This document shows positions 33,601 through 46,156 of a stretch of 64,000 nucleotides of DNA, piece by piece; the stretch's first letter is position 1, and each line of letters begins with the position of its first letter. The DNA lies in NCBI GenBank assembly GCA_012295275.1, contig CM022675.1, positions 2,681,197-2,745,196 of the forward strand, given 5' to 3'. Below the pieces are notes generated by a model, which saw only the letters and a program-made list of their open reading frames with translations, searched no databases and was not told the origin of the DNA. The DNA is from Chrysomallon squamiferum. Taxonomy: Eukaryota > Mollusca > Gastropoda > Neomphalida > Peltospiridae. The translations under genes were made by a program, and so were the position numbers.

Positions 33601-36600
33601 TAGAAATAAATCTAGTAGTGGTAGCTGCTGTCATAATAATAAAAATAGTAGTAGTAGTAGTAATGCTAGTAGTAGTTGAATTACCAACAGCAGTAGTACT
33701 AGTAGACTAAGTAATAGTACTAGTAGTCAAAGTAACAGTAGTAGTAGACTAAGTAATAGTAGAAGTAGACTAAGTAATAGTAGTAGTAGTAATACTTAGA
33801 CTAAGGAAACAGTAAAAGATCTGTCTCTGTCAATCAATCTCTGTGTCTGTCAGTGTGTCTGTCTGTCTGTCTGTCAGGCTGTCTGTTTGTCTGCTTGTCA
33901 GTGTGTCTGTCTGTCTGTGTGTCTGTCAGTGTGTCTGTCTGTCTGTCTGTCTGTGTGTCTGTCTGTCTGTCAGTGTGTCTGTCTGTCTGTGTCTGTGTGT
34001 CTGTCAGTGTTGTTGTCTGTCTGTCTGTCAGTGTTTCTGTCAGTCTGTCTGTGTCTGTCAGTTTGTCTATCTGTCTGTCAGTGTGTCTGTCTGTCTGTCT
34101 CTGTGTCTAACTGTAAATTACTTACCAAGGCTGCAAGTTTATTACAGTACAAAGCAAGATGAGCAAGAGTTGTGTCTGTTATCTAAAAATAGAAACTGAG
34201 AATGTTTCATCTGTGTTCAAAATATTTAAATATAGAAATGTTGTTGTTCAAAATATCTAAAAAATAGAAACTATGAATACTTTATCTGTGTTCAAAATAT
34301 TTAAATATGCAAATGTTTATGTTTTGAAAATCTTAAAATGGAATTTGAGTATTTCATGTTCAAATTATCTAAACACAGACTCTGTCAATAAAATATCTTG
34401 AAAATATCTCAAATTAGTCAAGTGTATCCCAGCCAAAAAATCTAAAAATAACATCTGTCATCAGAATACTTAAAAACAGAAACTTTAAACATTTTAATTA
34501 TTTTCGTGTTCACCAACAGAACACATTGAGCTAGTACAGTGTTAAAAGAACTGAGTTAACTCACCTGAATACACACCAACAGAACACATTGAGCTAGTAC
34601 AGTGTTAAAAGAACTGAGTTAACTCACCTGAATACACACTAACAGAACACATTTAGCTAGTACAGTGTTAAAAGAACTGAGTTAACTCACCTGAATACAC
34701 ACTAACAGAACACATTGAGCTAGTACAGTGTTAAAAGAACTGAGTTAACTCACCTGAATACACACTAACAGAACACATTTAGCTAGTACAGTGTTAACTC
34801 ACCTGAATACACACCAACAGAACACATTGAGCTAGTACAGTGTTAACTCACCTGAATACACACTAACAGAACACATTGAGCTAGTACAGTGTTAACTCAC
34901 CTGAATACATTCTTCTAGATCCATCTTTTCCAACTGATGACAGTTCTGCAATATGTAAATATATAAAAAGATAAACACAAACTAAGTTATACTTAAATAC
35001 AAACTAAGTTATACTTAAACACAAACTAAGTTATACTTAAACACAAACTAAGTTATACTTAAATACAAACTAAGTTATACTTAAACACAAACTAAGTTAT
35101 ACTTAAACACAAACTAAGTTATACTTAAATACAAAGTGAAAGTTAAATAAATACAAACTAAAGGATAGGTAAACTAAGTGAAAGTCAAATACTAACTACT
35201 AAGTCATGTACAAACTAAGTGATAGTTAAATTCCAAGTCATAGTTAAATACGAACTATGTGTAGTTAAATACTAAGTGATAGTAAAATTCAAACTGATAG
35301 CTAAATACAAACTAAGTGATAGTTTAATACAAAATAATTATAAACACACACAAAGTGAAATTTAAATACAAAAAAATAAATGGTAGTTAATTACTAAGTA
35401 ATAATAAAATATTAACAAACTGATAGTCTAATACAGACTAAATGATAGTTGAAAACCAAATAATAGCTACATACTAACTAAGTGATAGTTAAATACTAAG
35501 CAATAGTTAAACTAAGTGATAGTTAAACACTAACTAAGTGATAGTAAAATACAGACCCTGGCTAAAGCCTGAAATCCACTGTCAGTGAGATGTGTACAGC
35601 TTGCAACTTCCAAAGTTCTGAAAATTTTAAAATAACTTGAAAAATTCTCTTGTGTTTTAAAACAACTTGAAAAATCTCTTGTGTTTTAAAATAACTTGAA
35701 AAACTCTTGTGTTTTAAAACAACTTGAAAAATCTCTTGTGTTTTAAAACAACTTGAAAAATATCACTTCAATATTTGTTGGGTTTTTTTGGTTTTATTTC
35801 ATTTTTACTCCAGATATTTAAATCTTAGTTTTTTTCTTTTTTTCTTCATTAAATAAATAAATAAATAAAACTATCGAATTTTAAGTTACATTTTAAGTTT
35901 CATTCATGCAGATATATTATGAAAAAAAAAAGAAGAACTGATAAATTTACAAAACGTGTTTTTAAAAATGACGTAGAAGTGTAAACAGAAAAATGTAAGA
36001 TGAAAAGAGAACTTACTCAAGTTCATGGCAACCGTTGCCGAGCGATGTGAGAGCAGAGTCAGTGAGGCGTGGACAGTTGGACACACACAGAAACAGAAGC
36101 CCGTGACACTTGTTACTAATGATGTGAATAGCTTCGTCTGTGATCAGCTGTATTCAGTAAAAACAACTTGTTAGAAAACACACTGTCTTGTGTAACATGA
36201 ATGTATTATACGTAACATATGTATTAAATGTAACATGAATGTATTATACGTAACATATATATATATTAATGTAACATGAATGTATTATACATAACATATA
36301 TGTATTAAATGTAACACAAATGTATTATACGTAACATATATGTATTAAATGTAACATGAAAGAATTAAACGTAAAATATATATGTATTAAATGTAACATG
36401 AATGTATTTTGAGTACAGGAATATATTAAGTGAAACATGAATGTATTAAGTGTGATATTAATGTATTAAGTGTAACATAAATGTATTAAGTATAACATAA
36501 ATGTATTAAGTGTAACATGAATGTATTAACTGTGATATCAATGTATTGTTAATGTATTACGTGTAACATGAATGTATTGTTAATGTATTAACTGTGATAT

Positions 36601-39600
36601 CAATGTATTGTTAATGTATTACGTGTAACATGAATGTATTGTTAATGTATTAACTGTGATATCAATGTATTGTTAATGTATTACGTGTAACATGAATGTA
36701 TTGTTAATGTATTACGTGTAACATGAATGTATTGTTAATGTATTACATGTAACTTGGATGTATGAAAACAGACCTGACAACCCTGCAAGTTGAGTCTGCG
36801 TAGATGAGGACAGTGTTCTGCTAGGTGACGAATTCCATCATCACTGATCTGAAATACAAAAATATCTTACAGAAAACACAATCACTGATCTGAAATACAA
36901 AAATCTCTTACAGAAAACACAATCACTGATCTGAAATACAAAAATCTCTTACAGAAAACACAATCACTGATCTGAAATACAAAAATCTCTTACAGAAAAC
37001 ACAATCACTGATCTGAAATACAAAAATCTCTTACAGAAAACACAATCACTGAAATGAAATACAAAAATCTCTTACAGAAAACACAATCACTGATCTGAAA
37101 TACAAAAATCTCTTACAGAAAACACAATCACTGATCTGAAATAAAAAATCTCTTACAGAAAACACACACAACAAAATATTTTACTTTCATGTCTGAAATT
37201 TCAAAACCAATAACTAAACAAACACAAACATTTTTAGAAAAAAATATAAAATAAAGAAAATTAAATTTAAAAACTTATTTTCGTAATTTGTAAAATCTAA
37301 ATTATAATTTGTTAATAAAAAGGAACAGTTATAAATTTTGAACGAAATATACCATTTAAAGAGTTATTTGCATACAACATTTTACAAAATGAAACCTATA
37401 ATTATTTTAACAATCGTTTGTAAAATGTATAAACTAAAAAAATAAACAATGATGTAATAATTACTGTAAATAGTATTTCAAAGCGACTACTGAATAAATG
37501 ATAAATACCAAAGAACAACCACGTCCAATAAAAATAATCAGTTTGTTGCAGCCTTTAGCGAGAGCCTCAATCCCATCATTAGTGATTGAAGTGCACCAGG
37601 ATATATCTAAGTACTCCAGCTGTCGACACCCATCACTGAAACATTGTTACATACTTACTAAAATACACAAAATTACAGCAAGTATTAAATGTTTTATTAA
37701 TACACAAAATTGTTTATTACTAATATTATATTTCAAAATACACAAAATTATTAAATATTATATTTTAAAATACCATAAAATTGTTAAATATTTATTAAAA
37801 GACACGAAATTATTTAAATATTATGTTTTTAAAATATACAAAATTATTAAGTATTTATTAAAATACACAAAATGATTACAAATGTTTTAAAATACACAAA
37901 ATTATTACATATTCTGTTTATTAAAATATACAAAATTTTCCAAAAAAATTCCCCCCCCCCACTAAGATACATAAAATCTTAATATCAAAACTTTTAGCAA
38001 CATATTCAGTTTCAGAGTAACAGGTGTACACTATAATAGAAGTAAGTTTTCACTCATACACACATTACTAGTTTTATAATGCAGTTATTTAACAAATAAA
38101 TATTTCTTCAAATAAAATTCTACCATATACTTCTTACTCATAATCTGTCAATTTTAAAATGTCATTATTTTAAAATTCTAATTTATATATAAATACAAAC
38201 ACAGTCAGTGCTGTCATTCATCTTCAATTTTTAGAGATCATACTGAAATAAATACGTCAGTAAGAGTCATATGAGTCACTGCATGTTACTTCAATGTCAT
38301 ACTGTCTTACTATAGCATGTTAGCATTGTTATATTAAAATTATAGTGTGTTGTGTTAATCATTCTGATGTTAGTGTTCAGTCAGATTGATGTGATGTGTA
38401 ACACTAGTGCCACACTGATTTATTATGTGTAATATAAATGTTTTAAGTTTATCACTGAGTTGAAGGTTTCTGTTAAGATTTGTATTGTTAGTTGTCATGT
38501 GGAAAAGCACTATTACTGTTTATTTCTCATACAGAACAAGGTATGTGATGAGGATGATAATATACTCTCTTATCATCACAAGCTATTTTTATCAAGTATA
38601 ATATTTTAACTAAAATGTTAATGAATGCTAGGATGTAGCAAGAATTACCTGAGAGCTTTTAGAGAATTGTTTGTGATGTCTGGACATGAACTGAGAATTA
38701 ACTTCAACAGTTTCTCACTGTTTCTTCCTAAACTAATACATGTTCTGTAAAACAAAAATATTTAAGTTTCACTCAAGTCAAACAGTGACTAAACAACAAT
38801 ATTTAACAATTTCACTCACGTCATACAGTGACTAAACAAATATTTAACAGTTTCACTCAAGTCAAACAGTGACTAAACAAATATTTAACAGTTTCACTCA
38901 AGTCATACAGTGACTAAACTAAAATATTTAAGTTTCACTCAAGTCAAACAGTGACTAAACAAATATTTAACAGTTTCACTCAAGTCATACAGTGACTAAA
39001 CTAAAATATTTAAGTTTCACTCAAGTCATACAGTGACTAAACTAAAATATTTAACAATTTCACTCACATCATACAGTGAGTAAAATAAAAATATTTAACA
39101 ATTTCACTCACAACATACAGTGACTACACTAAATATTTAACAGTTTCACCCACATCATAGTGAGTAAACTAAAAATATTTAACAGATTTGTTCAGACAAA
39201 ACTAAACACTCATACAGCCTAAAGGAAAGAAAAACAAAACATAATATGGAAAAGCTTCTCACAAATCAGTAATTTTTTTACAGTTGTTCAGATTCAACAC
39301 TTCTATATTTCTGCACTGTTCTGCAAATGTTCTGAAAATAAAAGTAACGATTGTAAAAATAAATACATTACATTCAGAAAAGCTCTGATCAAGATGTATA
39401 TCAAGACTTGGTAAAGAGATTTTTTTAGTTACAGGAAAAAATACAAAACGTTGATTTCTTTTATTTAATGAAAAATAGAATACTTCAAATAATTTTATCT
39501 TTTCGACAAAACAAAACTTGAAATAACTGACTAGTTATCACAGCACTTTTGTAAACATGAACTTACGAATAACACCTTGCAATGAAGTGGTTGTATGAAC

Positions 39601-41090
39601 ACATACAAACAGATACACAGACATACAAGTTTAATACATACTGAAGTACTGTGTGCACATTTTAACTTCCTCTTAAACTAAGACATATAAAAAAGTATTT
39701 GTTTTGTACAGACAGACAAACAGACAAAGGTAATACATACTTGAGAGCTGTATCTGTAATACTCTGACATCCCCGTAAACTAAGAGATTTTAGAAATCCT
39801 CCACATCTTTTTGAAATATTTTCTACAACTGGACCCTGGGGAAAAAAAAAATAATAACAATAAACAGTTGTCTTCAGAAATTGTGCATGAAAATGTTACA
39901 AGATAAAGTTGACCATGAACAGAGGATTCAGATTATAAAACAGTTTCATACTGATCTGCTAATAAAATCAGTCACTTTGTTCACACAGTGTAAATACACA
40001 GCTTTATTATGTATGTTCTAAATTATTGTTATTTTTCTTTTTAATTCTAATATTTTCTCACGTTGGTCTCTGCAACTATATAGAATCAACAAGTGAATCT
40101 TACTGCAAAGTTTTTCATGCTTTTTACACATTATCTGCATATTAATTAAATATTTATTTATTTATTTATTTGGTATTCAGCTAGCAGAAAAATAAAATAA
40201 AAATGGTTTTACACGTTTAAAATCCAAAACTTATGAATGCTGTAACTCATACTAAGAACATGAATCAGATAATTATATTTATTTCATGGAAATTGGTTGA
40301 GCATTTTTAAAACAAAAGTAAAGATGTGAAAGCAGCATCTCCATGGTTACAAATACTTGAAACAGTAGTAAATATATATATATATATATAAAACACAGAT
40401 TTCAAAATTATAAATCAGTGTGATCAAAGTTTATAGCAGACACTAATACTGCTAATTAATGTTGCTATAGTTACAGCAGGATTTCGACATACTAGCTTAC
40501 AACATGTTTTACCAAACAGTGAATCATTTGATTTAAAATTCTTAAATTAGTCATGAATGGGAAAACAGCTTTTGATGGTTTCATACCATAACACTTCAAA
40601 ATCATATTCATCCATAATCAGTACACAACAAATAAAATACTAGCTTATAACAATACATACATACCATAGCTATATCATACCAGATCATATTGTAACAGTA
40701 TCATACCAGTTCAAATATAATCATATCATATGCACAATTTTATTGTTATAGATTTCAAATATGGCTATTGTTGTTAAAGAACTGTTACTACAATGTGATA
40801 TATTATTGTTACCATATTTTTTAGAAAGTTAGTACAGTTGAAATATTAGACTGGTATGACGGTGGTTATCAAATTTTTACAAGCTGGTAACAAAATGACT
40901 AAAAAACATGGAGACAGAGTGTATCTAGAAACATGTTCAGCATCTCACGTGTATTCTAACCATTAGACTAGTTAAGTGTTTACCTCTACGTCTGTCTGAA
41001 AGTCAAACAAGTCAACACGTTGCCAGTTGCTGCCATCTAAAGCTAACACATTCCAGTACTGAAAATATAAAAAAACAGTACTGTATGTGT

Positions 41091-41172
<82 letters not shown>

Positions 41173-41792
41173 TGGATAAGTGTCCGCATGTAAAGTAATA
41201 GTTCCAGTGTTTATGTTAGAAACAAATGTTTCTGAGAGATTGTGAAGAGGCAGAATGCAAGTTTACATGTGTTTGTATGTGAGAAACTGCATAAATAAAT
41301 AAACATATGTATCTGTATATTTGAGATTCAAACCTAAAATATACATTAGTATTCTCTTTTTTTTTTTTTTTTTTAAACGTACATTTACCAATAAAGAATA
41401 TCAAAGTTATAAATATACTATTGCAAACAAAAATAAAATTTAAAATTTTCACCGATACATCAAAATTAAAACTGATGATGTACTATGTAAATTTATAAAA
41501 AATATATTTTAAAAAGAAAGGTGTATTATGGTGGATGATGGACGATGGTCATTTTTCTGGGATGTGAAAGTTTTTGTTGTTTTACCTTGGAAACCTGGGC
41601 ACAGCGACAGAGTGACACAACATCCAGAAATGAAAATATTCTGAAAAAACAAATAAATATTTGTAATGAAAACATAGTTTTGATATTAATTTTCCCCCAC
41701 CATTTATTTATTTATTACAGGTTTTTTTATGTTTATGGGATTAGATTTTTTTTTTTCTTTTTTCTTTTTTCTTTTTTAATTGTAAATTTTTA

Positions 41793-41824
<32 letters not shown>

Positions 41825-43791
41825 TTCAGGTGTTTTTTTTGTTTATTGTGTTATGTGTGTATATTATTTTTCCTCTCAGTTTCTTCCATGTATTATGTTT
41901 TTAAAAGATTATTAATTTTTATTTATTATCTATAAATCGAAGCCTTGTGAAGAATGAATTTGCTGATTATATTTTTTTGTTGAAATTTGCTTTCTTTAAA
42001 CCAGTGGTGGCAAAGCACTGATGCTAGGCATGTCGATACTTTTATATCTTAGTCATTTTTACATCGTCGTGTGTCAGTTCTAAATTTATATTGTCAAGTG
42101 GTATTTTTAATATTTAGTGTATGAATAGGAATAAATGTACAGCGAGTTCTGCTTTCACCTACAACTTTTAATTTTCTTTTATTAACTTTTAAATTATATG
42201 ACCAAAAATATTCGAGAATATATTAAATCAATGTCCAAGGTACTCAGTGTCTCACATCTCACTTAAAATAACCTTACATCTCACTTAAAATAACCTTGCA
42301 TGTCACTTAAAATAACCTTGCATGTCACTTAAAATAACCTTGCATGTCACTTAAAATACCCTTGCATGTCACTTAAAATAACCTTGCATGTCACTTAAAA
42401 TACCCTTGCATGTCACTTAAAATACCCTTGCATGTCACTTAAAATAACCTTGCATGTCACTTAAAATACCCTTGCATGTCACTTAAAATACCCTTGCATG
42501 TCACTTAAAATACCCTTGCATGTCACTTAAAATAACCTTGCATGTCACTTAAAATACCCTTGCATGTCACTTAAAATACCCTTGCATGTCACTTAAAATA
42601 CCCCATGTCACACCTTGCATGTCACTTAAAATACCCTTGCATGTCACTTAAAATACCCTTGCATGTCACTTAAAATACCCTTGCATGTCACTTAAAATAC
42701 CCTCACATGTCACTTAAAATAACCTTGCATGTCACTTAAAATAACCTCTCGTGTCACTTAAAATACCCTCGCCTGTCACTTAAAATAACCTCGCATGTCA
42801 CTTAAAATAACCTCGGTAATCATTTAAAATACCCTCACATGTCACTTAAAATACCCTTGCCTGTCACTTAAAATAACCTCGCATGTCACTTAAAATACTG
42901 TGACGTGTCACTTAAAATAACCTCTTGTGTCATGTAAAATAACCTTGCCTGTCACTTAAAATAACCTCGCATGTCACTTAAAATAACCTCGCCTGTCACT
43001 TAAAATAACCTCGCATGTCACTTAAAATAACCTCGCGTGTCACTTAAAATACCCTTGCATGTCACTTAAAATACCCTCGCATGTCACTTAAAATAACCTC
43101 GCATGTCACTTAAAATAACCTGGCATGTCACTTAAAATAACCTCGTGTATCACTTAAAATACTGTGACGTGTCACTGCTGACATGCGTCTCAAAGTTTTG
43201 CCACCACTGCTTTAGACAGTAATGTAACTAAATTAAAAATATAGAATAACAGGAAAAAACATTATTCCGTTTTCTGAAGTTGTATGTGAAAATATTTTTA
43301 ACATTTAAATTCTGTCACTGATTTATCTCTGAAATGTTTGTTCACAGTGACTAAGACATAAAAAGATATTTATTTCAATACATAGACAATGTGTTTGTTG
43401 ACAAAAATAAAATAATAATAATATATTATTAACAGTTTCTTTAGAAATAGGATAAATAAATAAATAAATAAAAATGCAGTGATATAAATAAATAAAAAAT
43501 TAAAATTTTGAAAATAAAAATGTAAAGTATATAAATATTTTCTAGTTTATTTCTTAAAATATATGAAAAATTTGGTCAGAGTTTGAAAAAATTTAGTAAG
43601 TATTCGAACTGTTAATTTAAACATTAATTAATATTAAAATCTTTAGTGTGACAAAACACAAAACAAAAAAAAAATTAATATGCAATATGCTGAAAAACAG
43701 TAAAACCATGTACATAAATTTAAATGCTTAAAAAAACAAAAAAAACTAAAATACAATAGTAATAATAATGATAATAATAATAATAATAATA

Positions 43792-43838
<47 letters not shown>

Positions 43839-45416
43839 AATGAAAAATAGATAATTTATAATTAAATGTTTTACCTTAAAAGAAGTTCTTTAGGTAATTT
43901 CTGGTTGATAGTTGCCTCACCATCGGAGAAATACTGAAACAACAAAATAATTAACTATTTAATTAGTAACTGTGTTTAAAAAAAAAAAAAAAAAAAAAAA
44001 AAATTGTAATAAATAACTGATTTATAACTACGTAGAAAAATACTAAGGTGTTAACTAATTAGTAACCATGTTAAAACAAAAATGTTAAACTGATGAGAAA
44101 CTGCAGGAAATATTAGAATGGTTAACTAATTAGTAACTATGTAGAAAATATTAAATAGTAACTAACCTTCTAGTTTTATTTTATTAAAAAGAAAGGCAGA
44201 TAACAATAACAACAATGATAATAATTAACTACATAAGGAAGGTTAACCCACATTACATGCTAGTAGTACCGATTTTACACCGATGTTACTAGAACAAGAC
44301 ACTTTTCTAAATCATTCAAAAAACTAAGTCAAACAATTAAATAATTCATAATTCAGTTTTAATATTAATGTAATAGGTTTGGATGCCAAATTGATTTTTT
44401 TTTTTTTTCTTTTTTTTTTCCATAGGGTTCAAAATATATAAGCAGTTTGTGTGGAAACTTTCTGACTATAACAGAGTAGTCTAATATGTAAGGTTTGATG
44501 GATTCTTATATTTTCAACATGATAAAGATTCAAAAATGTTTAGTCAGCAAAAAAATATAGCTGAAGAATCGAGGAACACTAATGCTATTATAACTGATAC
44601 ATAAAAACTCAAACATTTTTTTATATCACTTGTTTAATTCCAAACATTTTATTTGTGTTATGATAGTAAGTGTAGACACATGCAAATATTAGACAGATAA
44701 TAATCTGTTAGCAGTAAGACAGCCTTTACACGCCACCACCCCAGGGACAGGAAACCCTGTACTTTGGGTACTGCTCTAATAACAGCTTTATGAAGATGTT
44801 TGCCATTTCCTGTTTTAGTTCTACTCTTGCTTTCCATTATTATTATTTTTTTTTTTTTTTTCTAGAATTTCAACCTATAATGAAGTTATTTGAAAAAATA
44901 AAATATTTTTAATTTCTTACAAAATTTAAAGTTTGTTAAATATTTTACACATTAAGTCCAGAATGGTGTGTTTGGAATTAATTGTTTACTTATTCTTTTT
45001 GAAATTCAAAGAATTCTAACTTCAAATACTTCAGTTTTGTCATTATTTTAAATATAATTTGATTTATTTTTATATATTTTTTAATTTGTCTTATGAAACT
45101 GGCTTGATTACTTCATTCTAATCTAAACTGAAAACTGAATATTTTTCAAATAACAAAACAAGAAATGCAATCACATTGCACACACTGATCTTAGAAAAGA
45201 CATCAGAAGTAAGAAACCATGAAATTCAAATATGGTGTAATCCTTTGTCATAATGATGTTTTTATGAGAAAAACAATATACAACCCAGTTAGTGCCCAAT
45301 GAGTGGCCTACTTTGTGCCACATAAATATGCTAATTGGACAAAATATATTATAACCACTTCTCCAAACCATCACAAGTTTATTATCATTACTATGTACTA
45401 TTCTTTACTTAATTTA

Positions 45417-45452
<36 letters not shown>

Positions 45453-46156
45453 TCTTTTCTTTAAAATGGGTTAAATTAAATTTTAATAATTCAAAATAGT
45501 TTTAAAAAGGTCTGCAGTTTTTTGCATCAGCCTATTATGAGACAGGGAATAATTGTATACATCAAACCCCATCTAAACAATACACAGAAACAACAAAAAT
45601 ACTCAACAATACAAATTGCTGTTTTGGTATAACTAATATTCATAAATAAATATAAACTTAAGAAATGTTAATTCTTTTTAAATATTACAAATTATAAATT
45701 TTTGAAACAGTAAATTAGGAAGTCAGTTCTGTGTGTATCATTTGAGAACAATGAAACAAAGCTGTTTAAACCTATTATGTAAGTTGATCCAAAATGATAG
45801 GGCTTTTGTTGTTGTTGTGTTTAGCTATCAATTAAACACTCATGTGCTTGCACTTCCTAACAATTTTAAAATTAAAATTCCCTTTTTACTTTACATATTT
45901 AATTGAAAAACCTAAATGACTGTTTTAATAAGTGATTAGTGAAAGAAATTATCATTAGATGAAATCGATCATGTATCTGGGCAGCGGAGTTTTAAGTGCA
46001 AGAAATAAACAAAAAAAAAAAAAAAAAAAAGAATAAAGTCGCGACATGATATATCCTTTTTCTCGTTAATTTGACACAGTATGCTAATAGAAGACTTACA
46101 TCGGAGCGAGTTTTCACATGATGACTGAAGTGGTTGAAATGGTTGTGATTGTTCAT
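30536..46156 (-). CDS. FBXL20: FBXL20/FBXL2 orthologue: F-box and leucine-rich-repeat protein, 15 exons
   Basis: Substrate-recognition subunit of an SCF (SKP1-CUL1-F-box) ubiquitin ligase. Exons in transcript order: 46156-46100, 43933-43875, 41640-41586, 41058-40984, 39835-39741, 39331-39263, 38744-38649, 37635-37509, 36848-36774, 36147-36017, 35617-35557, 34945-34901, 34182-34126, 33016 to about 32784, 30643-30536. Phases agree for exons 1-13 and for exon 15. Expected length is about 438 residues (human FBXL20 436). F-box ([25 protein letters not shown] region), about ten cysteine-containing LRRs, and C-terminal CCVIL, a CaaX prenylation box. The tail resembles both vertebrate FBXL2 and FBXL20, so it may be their co-orthologue. 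Exon 14 is frame-disrupted by repeat-like intrusions. Confidence 0.93.
30790..32740. repeat. 24-27 bp minisatellite filling FBXL20 intron 14
   Basis: Roughly 75-80 units of GTAGTGACATACAGTATTAT(G)GT with variants (GTGTAGGACATACAG, TACAGTGTTATG). A longer block containing GACATGGTGTTATGAGGCTG recurs at about 31160, 31280, 31590 and 31930, showing higher-order repetition. The array lies between exon 15 and the donor side of exon 14, and its core motif recurs inside exon 14. Confidence 0.96.
32784..33016 (-). CDS. FBXL20: FBXL20 exon 14: last LRRs, disrupted by three repeat-motif intrusions
   Basis: The first 45 codons are clean ([17 protein letters not shown] ... [10 protein letters not shown]). 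After that, recognisable family pieces (CQSLERIEL, then CQLIT, then a GI codon pair) lie in different frames. Between them sits GACATACAG (+ strand) at 32873-32881, 32831-32839 and 32794-32802, the core of the adjoining intronic array. The straightforward frame ends [11 protein letters not shown]-stop at 32849. From the expected 71 codons I estimate about 20 nt net excess up to a GTGAGT donor at 32783. Real disruption or a consensus artefact are both possible. Confidence 0.7.
33040..34110. repeat. Low-complexity tract: AGT/AAT trinucleotides, then (TGTC)n
   Basis: 33040-33800 is imperfect AGT/AAT/GAT trinucleotide DNA, with a near-duplicate block (about 33280-33400 and 33550-33660). 33842-34110 is an imperfect TGTC tetranucleotide tract. 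Both lie in FBXL20 intron 13. Any open frames here are translated repeat. Confidence 0.95.
34126..39835 (-). CDS. FBXL20: FBXL20 exons 5-13: leucine-rich repeats
   Basis: Cysteine-containing LRRs that bind substrate: exon 5 ([19 protein letters not shown]), exon 6 ([16 protein letters not shown]), exon 7, exon 8 ([17 protein letters not shown]), exon 9 ([13 protein letters not shown]), exon 10, exon 11, exon 12 ([15 protein letters not shown]) and exon 13 ([13 protein letters not shown]). Junctions fall at the same places in the repeats as I recall for vertebrates. The exon 8 end ([10 protein letters not shown], donor GTATTT) is the least conserved part. Introns between exons 8-9 and 12-13 carry arrays that copy the exon 9 acceptor and the exon 12 donor. 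Confidence 0.92.
34505..34910 (-). repeat. Array of copies of the FBXL20 exon 12 end and donor
   Basis: Minus-strand TATTCAGGTGAGTTAAC (exon 12 end plus donor) occurs seven times counting the true site at 34891-34907. Units are about 47-64 bp with linker from CACTGTACTAGCTCAATGTG. Every unit keeps a perfect GTGAGT donor. Confidence 0.93.
34960..35540. repeat. 23-bp minisatellite grading into degenerate repeats, FBXL20 intron 11
   Basis: Eight to nine units of ACAAACTAAGTTATACTTAA(AT/AC) to about 35130, followed by more diverged CTAAGTGATAGTTAAAT units up to the exon 11 donor. Confidence 0.88.
35620..35770. repeat. 29-bp minisatellite abutting the FBXL20 exon 11 acceptor
   Basis: Four to five units of TTTTAAAACAACTTGAAAAA plus TCTCTTGTG. 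The unit nearest the exon supplies its TTTTCAG acceptor. Confidence 0.8.
36180..36765. repeat. AT-rich minisatellite filling FBXL20 intron 9
   Basis: Units built on TGTATTA(A/C)(A/G)TGTAACATGAA fill the intron from about 30 bp after the exon 10 acceptor to within about 10 bp of the exon 9 donor. Two subfamilies are visible: TACGTAACATATATGTATTA and TGTTAATGTATTACGTGTAA. Confidence 0.9.
36838..37165 (-). repeat. Array of copies of the FBXL20 exon 9 acceptor and first codons
   Basis: The true junction reads, on the minus strand, TTTGTATTTCAG then ATCAGTGATGATGG. The string TTTCAGATCAGTGATTGTGT recurs about seven more times in units of 40-41 bp (one copy reads TTTCATTTCAGTG). All decoys keep a usable acceptor and the first three codons (ISD). 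Confidence 0.93.
37640..37940. repeat. Degenerate ACACAAAATTATTAAATATT repeat in FBXL20 intron 7
   Basis: About nine diverged units of 28-35 bp, beginning close to the exon 8 acceptor. Confidence 0.75.
38745..39180. repeat. 40-45 bp minisatellite abutting the FBXL20 exon 7 acceptor
   Basis: About nine to ten units of AATATTTAACAGTTTCACTC plus AAGTCAAACAGTGACTAAAC run from the exon 7 acceptor outwards. The unit next to the exon merges into its TTTTGTTTTACAG acceptor. Confidence 0.88.
40984..46156 (-). CDS. FBXL20: FBXL20 exons 1-4: N-terminus and F-box
   Basis: Exon 1 starts at the CAT on the + strand at 46154-46156 and reads [19 protein letters not shown], a His/Asn-rich leader of 19 residues with a GTAAGT donor. 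Exons 2-3 give [20 protein letters not shown] then [18 protein letters not shown], and exon 4 [20 protein letters not shown]. These match the vertebrate F-box and linker nearly residue for residue, and the F-box binds SKP1. The start Met is supported by similarity of VKTRSDYFSDGEA to the human segment before the F-box. Confidence 0.94.
41093..41170. repeat. (GA)n microsatellite
   Basis: About 39 GA units in FBXL20 intron 3, some 35 bp upstream of the exon 4 acceptor on the minus strand. Confidence 0.96.
42002..43209. mobile_element. hAT-like non-autonomous element with an internal 22-bp array
   Basis: Termini are inverted: left CAGTGGTGGCAAAG, right (reverse complement) CAGTGGTGGCAAAA, 13 identical bases, followed by weaker matching that includes GCATGTC. 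Eight bases flank each side, CTTTAAAC at 41994-42001 and CTTTAGAC at 43210-43217, a target-site duplication with one mismatch. A CAGNGGTGGCAAA terminus with an 8-bp duplication is the hAT superfamily signature. No transposase is present. From about 42240 the body is a 22-bp tandem array. Inserted in FBXL20 intron 2. Confidence 0.85.
42240..43180. repeat. 22-bp array inside the hAT-like element
   Basis: About 42 units of CTTGCATGTCACTTAAAATA(A/C)C. The first half is homogeneous (CCTTGCATG); the second has CTCGCATG/CTCGCCTG variants. Confidence 0.96.
43740..43838. repeat. (AAT)n/(ATT)n palindromic microsatellite
   Basis: AAT repeats switch to ATT repeats at about 43792, giving a long AT-rich hairpin-capable inverted repeat about 35 bp from FBXL20 exon 2. 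Confidence 0.9.

Noticed and set aside
33843-34110. Cysteine/serine-rich frames (CLSVCLSV type)
   Set aside because: Translation of the TGTC tetranucleotide tract; open in all three frames with no other signal.
36838-37165. Evenly spaced direct repeats suggesting a CRISPR-like array
   Set aside because: No unique spacers, eukaryotic introns all round, and the units match the FBXL20 exon 9 acceptor. The same reasoning removes the other arrays.
45171-45374. Minus-strand 67-residue frame in FBXL20 intron 1
   Set aside because: No family resemblance, no splice context, and FBXL20 exons 1 and 2 join in frame without it.
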